From: Rhodococcoides fascians A44A
GTDB taxonomy: Bacteria; Actinomycetota; Actinomycetes; Mycobacteriales; Mycobacteriaceae
Length of the DNA: 64,000 bases
Reading direction: 5' to 3'
NCBI RefSeq assembly: GCF_000760735.1
Contig: NZ_JMEX01000008.1
Location: 228,855-292,854 of the forward strand
A program made the translations under genes and the position numbers. The notes below the pieces were generated by a model. That model was not told the DNA's origin. It searched no databases and saw only the letters and a list, made by a program, of their open reading frames with translations. Shown in pieces: positions 62,913-64,000 of this stretch (positions are counted from its first letter, which is position 1; the number at the start of each line of letters is the position of its first letter).

Positions 62913-64000
62913 CGGTCCAGCTTGCCGCGCGGTGTGCGGGGCAGGGCGGGCACCACGAGGATCCGCGTCGGCACACTGGGGGCGGGCAGGGCCTCACGCA
63001 ACGACCGACGGATGCGCTCGACGGGCGGTGCGCCCGCGCTCACGACGAGTGCGAGCGCGGGTACCTCACCGAATCGTGCGTCGGGAATCGCAACGACTCC
63101 CGCTTCGAGAACACCGGAGATGCTCAGGGCTGCATGCTCGATCGGCGCGAGCTCGACATTGAGCCCTCCCCGGATCAGCGTCTCGGAATCACGACCGAAC
63201 AGAGTCAGCGACGACCCGTCCACACTTCCTCTGTCTCCCACCGTCATCCAGCCGTCGACCGGTCCGCCTGCGAGTCCCCCGTCGGTCAGGTACCCGTCGA
63301 ACACCATGTCACTGCGCACGTGAACGACACCGTCGACGATCCGCGCCTCGACACCGTCGAACAGTGTGCCCGCACCGGGATTCACGCCGCGATCGTAGGA
63401 CACGAAGCTCAGCTCCGAGGCGCCGTAGAAGTGAACGAGCGACGCGTTCGGCAGCACGTTCTGCAGCGTTCGACGCCCCGACTCCGGCCAGCGGGCCGCA
63501 CTGGAGAGCACTTCACGCACACTCCCTACCGGGCCGACATCGGCGCGTACGACGTCCCACGCGATCGTCGGCACCGAATAGAGATGCGTCGCGCCACTGT
63601 TCAGTGCGTCGACCACGGGCCGGACGTCGACGGCCGCACCCCGTGTCAGCCCGTGCAGCGCGCCGTACAGGAAATGCGTGTGGTCCAGCACCCCCGGCGT
63701 CGACACGCGATCTCCCCGCCGAACGTCGAACACGGCGTCGCTGCGGTCCAGCGTCCTGGCCCACGAACGCTGGTTCCGTACGAAGAGCTTGGGCTCACCG
63801 GTGCTTCCCGACGTGATCCCGACCAGGAGTTCACCGCCCTCGGTGGGACTCCCGTGCGGCCCCCGCCCGTCCAGACCGACGACCGGGCCGGGCCAGCCGA
63901 GCGATGCCACCCGTCGATGCTGTTGCTGCGCAGCGATCACCACGTCCGGGGCGGCGAGCTCGACGACCCTGCCGAACTGACCGGGCAGCAAGTGCCTGTG
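62825..64000 (-). CDS. AMP-dependent acyl-CoA/aryl-acid ligase, N-terminus outside window
   Basis: An adenylate-forming enzyme, about 392 residues visible; the frame is open to the right edge. Motifs are the P-loop VGITSGSTGEPKLFVRNQRSW, HFYGASELSFVSYD, the hinge VGDRGSVDGSSLTLFGRDSETLIRGGLNVELAPIEH and the catalytic lysine region LPRTPRGKLDRQAL. No carrier domain is attached. The C-terminus extends 20 residues past the conserved motif and overlaps the thioesterase gene by 88 bases. An acid substrate is likely, but which cannot be told. Confidence 0.88.
   Translation of the reverse strand, partial: HRHLLPGQFGRVVELAAPDVVIAAQQQHRRVASLGWPGPVVGLDGRGPHGSPTEGGELLVGITSGSTGEPKLFVRNQRSWARTLDRSDAVFDVRRGDRVSTPGVLDHTHFLYGALHGLTRGAAVDVRPVVDALNSGATHLYSVPTIAWDVVRADVGPVGSVREVLSSAARWPESGRRTLQNVLPNASLVHFYGASELSFVSYDRGVNPGAGTLFDGVEARIVDGVVHVRSDMVFDGYLTDGGLAGGPVDGWMTVGDRGSVDGSSLTLFGRDSETLIRGGLNVELAPIEHAALSISGVLEAGVVAIPDARFGEVPALALVVSAGAPPVERIRRSLREALPAPSVPTRILVVPALPRTPRGKLDRQALGATFATERTASSTTNHTVSAPPSKR

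Overview
The window reads as a chromosome segment of a high-GC, mycolic-acid actinobacterium, most likely a Rhodococcus. This rests on a mycothiol enzyme (mca), gene order of the Mycobacterium tuberculosis Rv1080c-Rv1110 type (greA, DUF4307, mca, thioredoxin-domain protein, hemolysin III, cis-prenyltransferase, coaA, glyA, acyl-ACP desaturase, PIN-PhoH, fumarase, glpX, DUF4245, xseB/xseA, ispH), paired DUF3558 lipoproteins, and frequent GTG starts with 4-base gene overlaps. Genus is inference from gene content; no database was searched.

Layout. 1-21.6 kb is a conserved housekeeping block: rmuC (cut by the left edge), DUF6542 membrane protein, ispH, lipid-droplet-type protein, xseA-xseB, DUF4245, glpX, fumC, acyl-ACP desaturase, NTF2-like protein, phoH2, glyA, DUF885 peptidase, coaA, cis-prenyltransferase, hemolysin III, DUF255, mca, DUF4307, greA. 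21.6-26.3 kb holds an ABC-2 exporter pair, a VOC protein, ilvA and an FAD reductase. 26.4-28.9 kb is a five-gene Asp23/AmaP membrane-associated operon. 29.0-33.7 kb is the rpsL-rpsG-fusA-tuf translation operon, read leftward from a promoter near 33.7 kb. Two DUF3558 lipoproteins follow upstream of it.

34.8-46.2 kb is one long leftward operon: DinB-like protein, AtuA-family protein, acyl-CoA dehydrogenase, biotin-dependent carboxylase beta and alpha subunits, a second acyl-CoA dehydrogenase, enoyl-CoA hydratase, TetR regulator, guanine deaminase. Its content matches the logic of acyclic-terpene/branched acyl-CoA catabolism (dehydrogenate, carboxylate, hydrate). 46.2-50.3 kb has small regulator/effector pairs (MarR-VOC, MerR-DUF4188) with clear palindromic operators, plus an endonuclease-fold lipoprotein and a HAD protein. 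50.2-52.2 kb looks acquired: a broken ASCH gene and a DUF222-HNH endonuclease with a LexA-type box at its promoter. 52.2-56.9 kb has a GT39 glycosyltransferase, an NTF2-like protein, an HTH regulator and a membrane adenylate cyclase. 56.9-64 kb holds an MFS transporter, aroQ, a DsbA-VKOR oxidative folding pair, RidA, an SLT-NlpC/P60 cell-wall hydrolase, an acyl-ACP thioesterase and an AMP-dependent ligase cut by the right edge.

The most unusual signal is a family of short (~27 bp, often spaced 32-33 bp) dispersed repeats. It lies between genes, inside a terminator loop, and inside coding sequences, where one strand supplies a stop codon with a VEPAE-type C-terminus and the other an open frame coding SGHSAGSAPAT. 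The same 11-residue peptide thus appears in two unrelated proteins.
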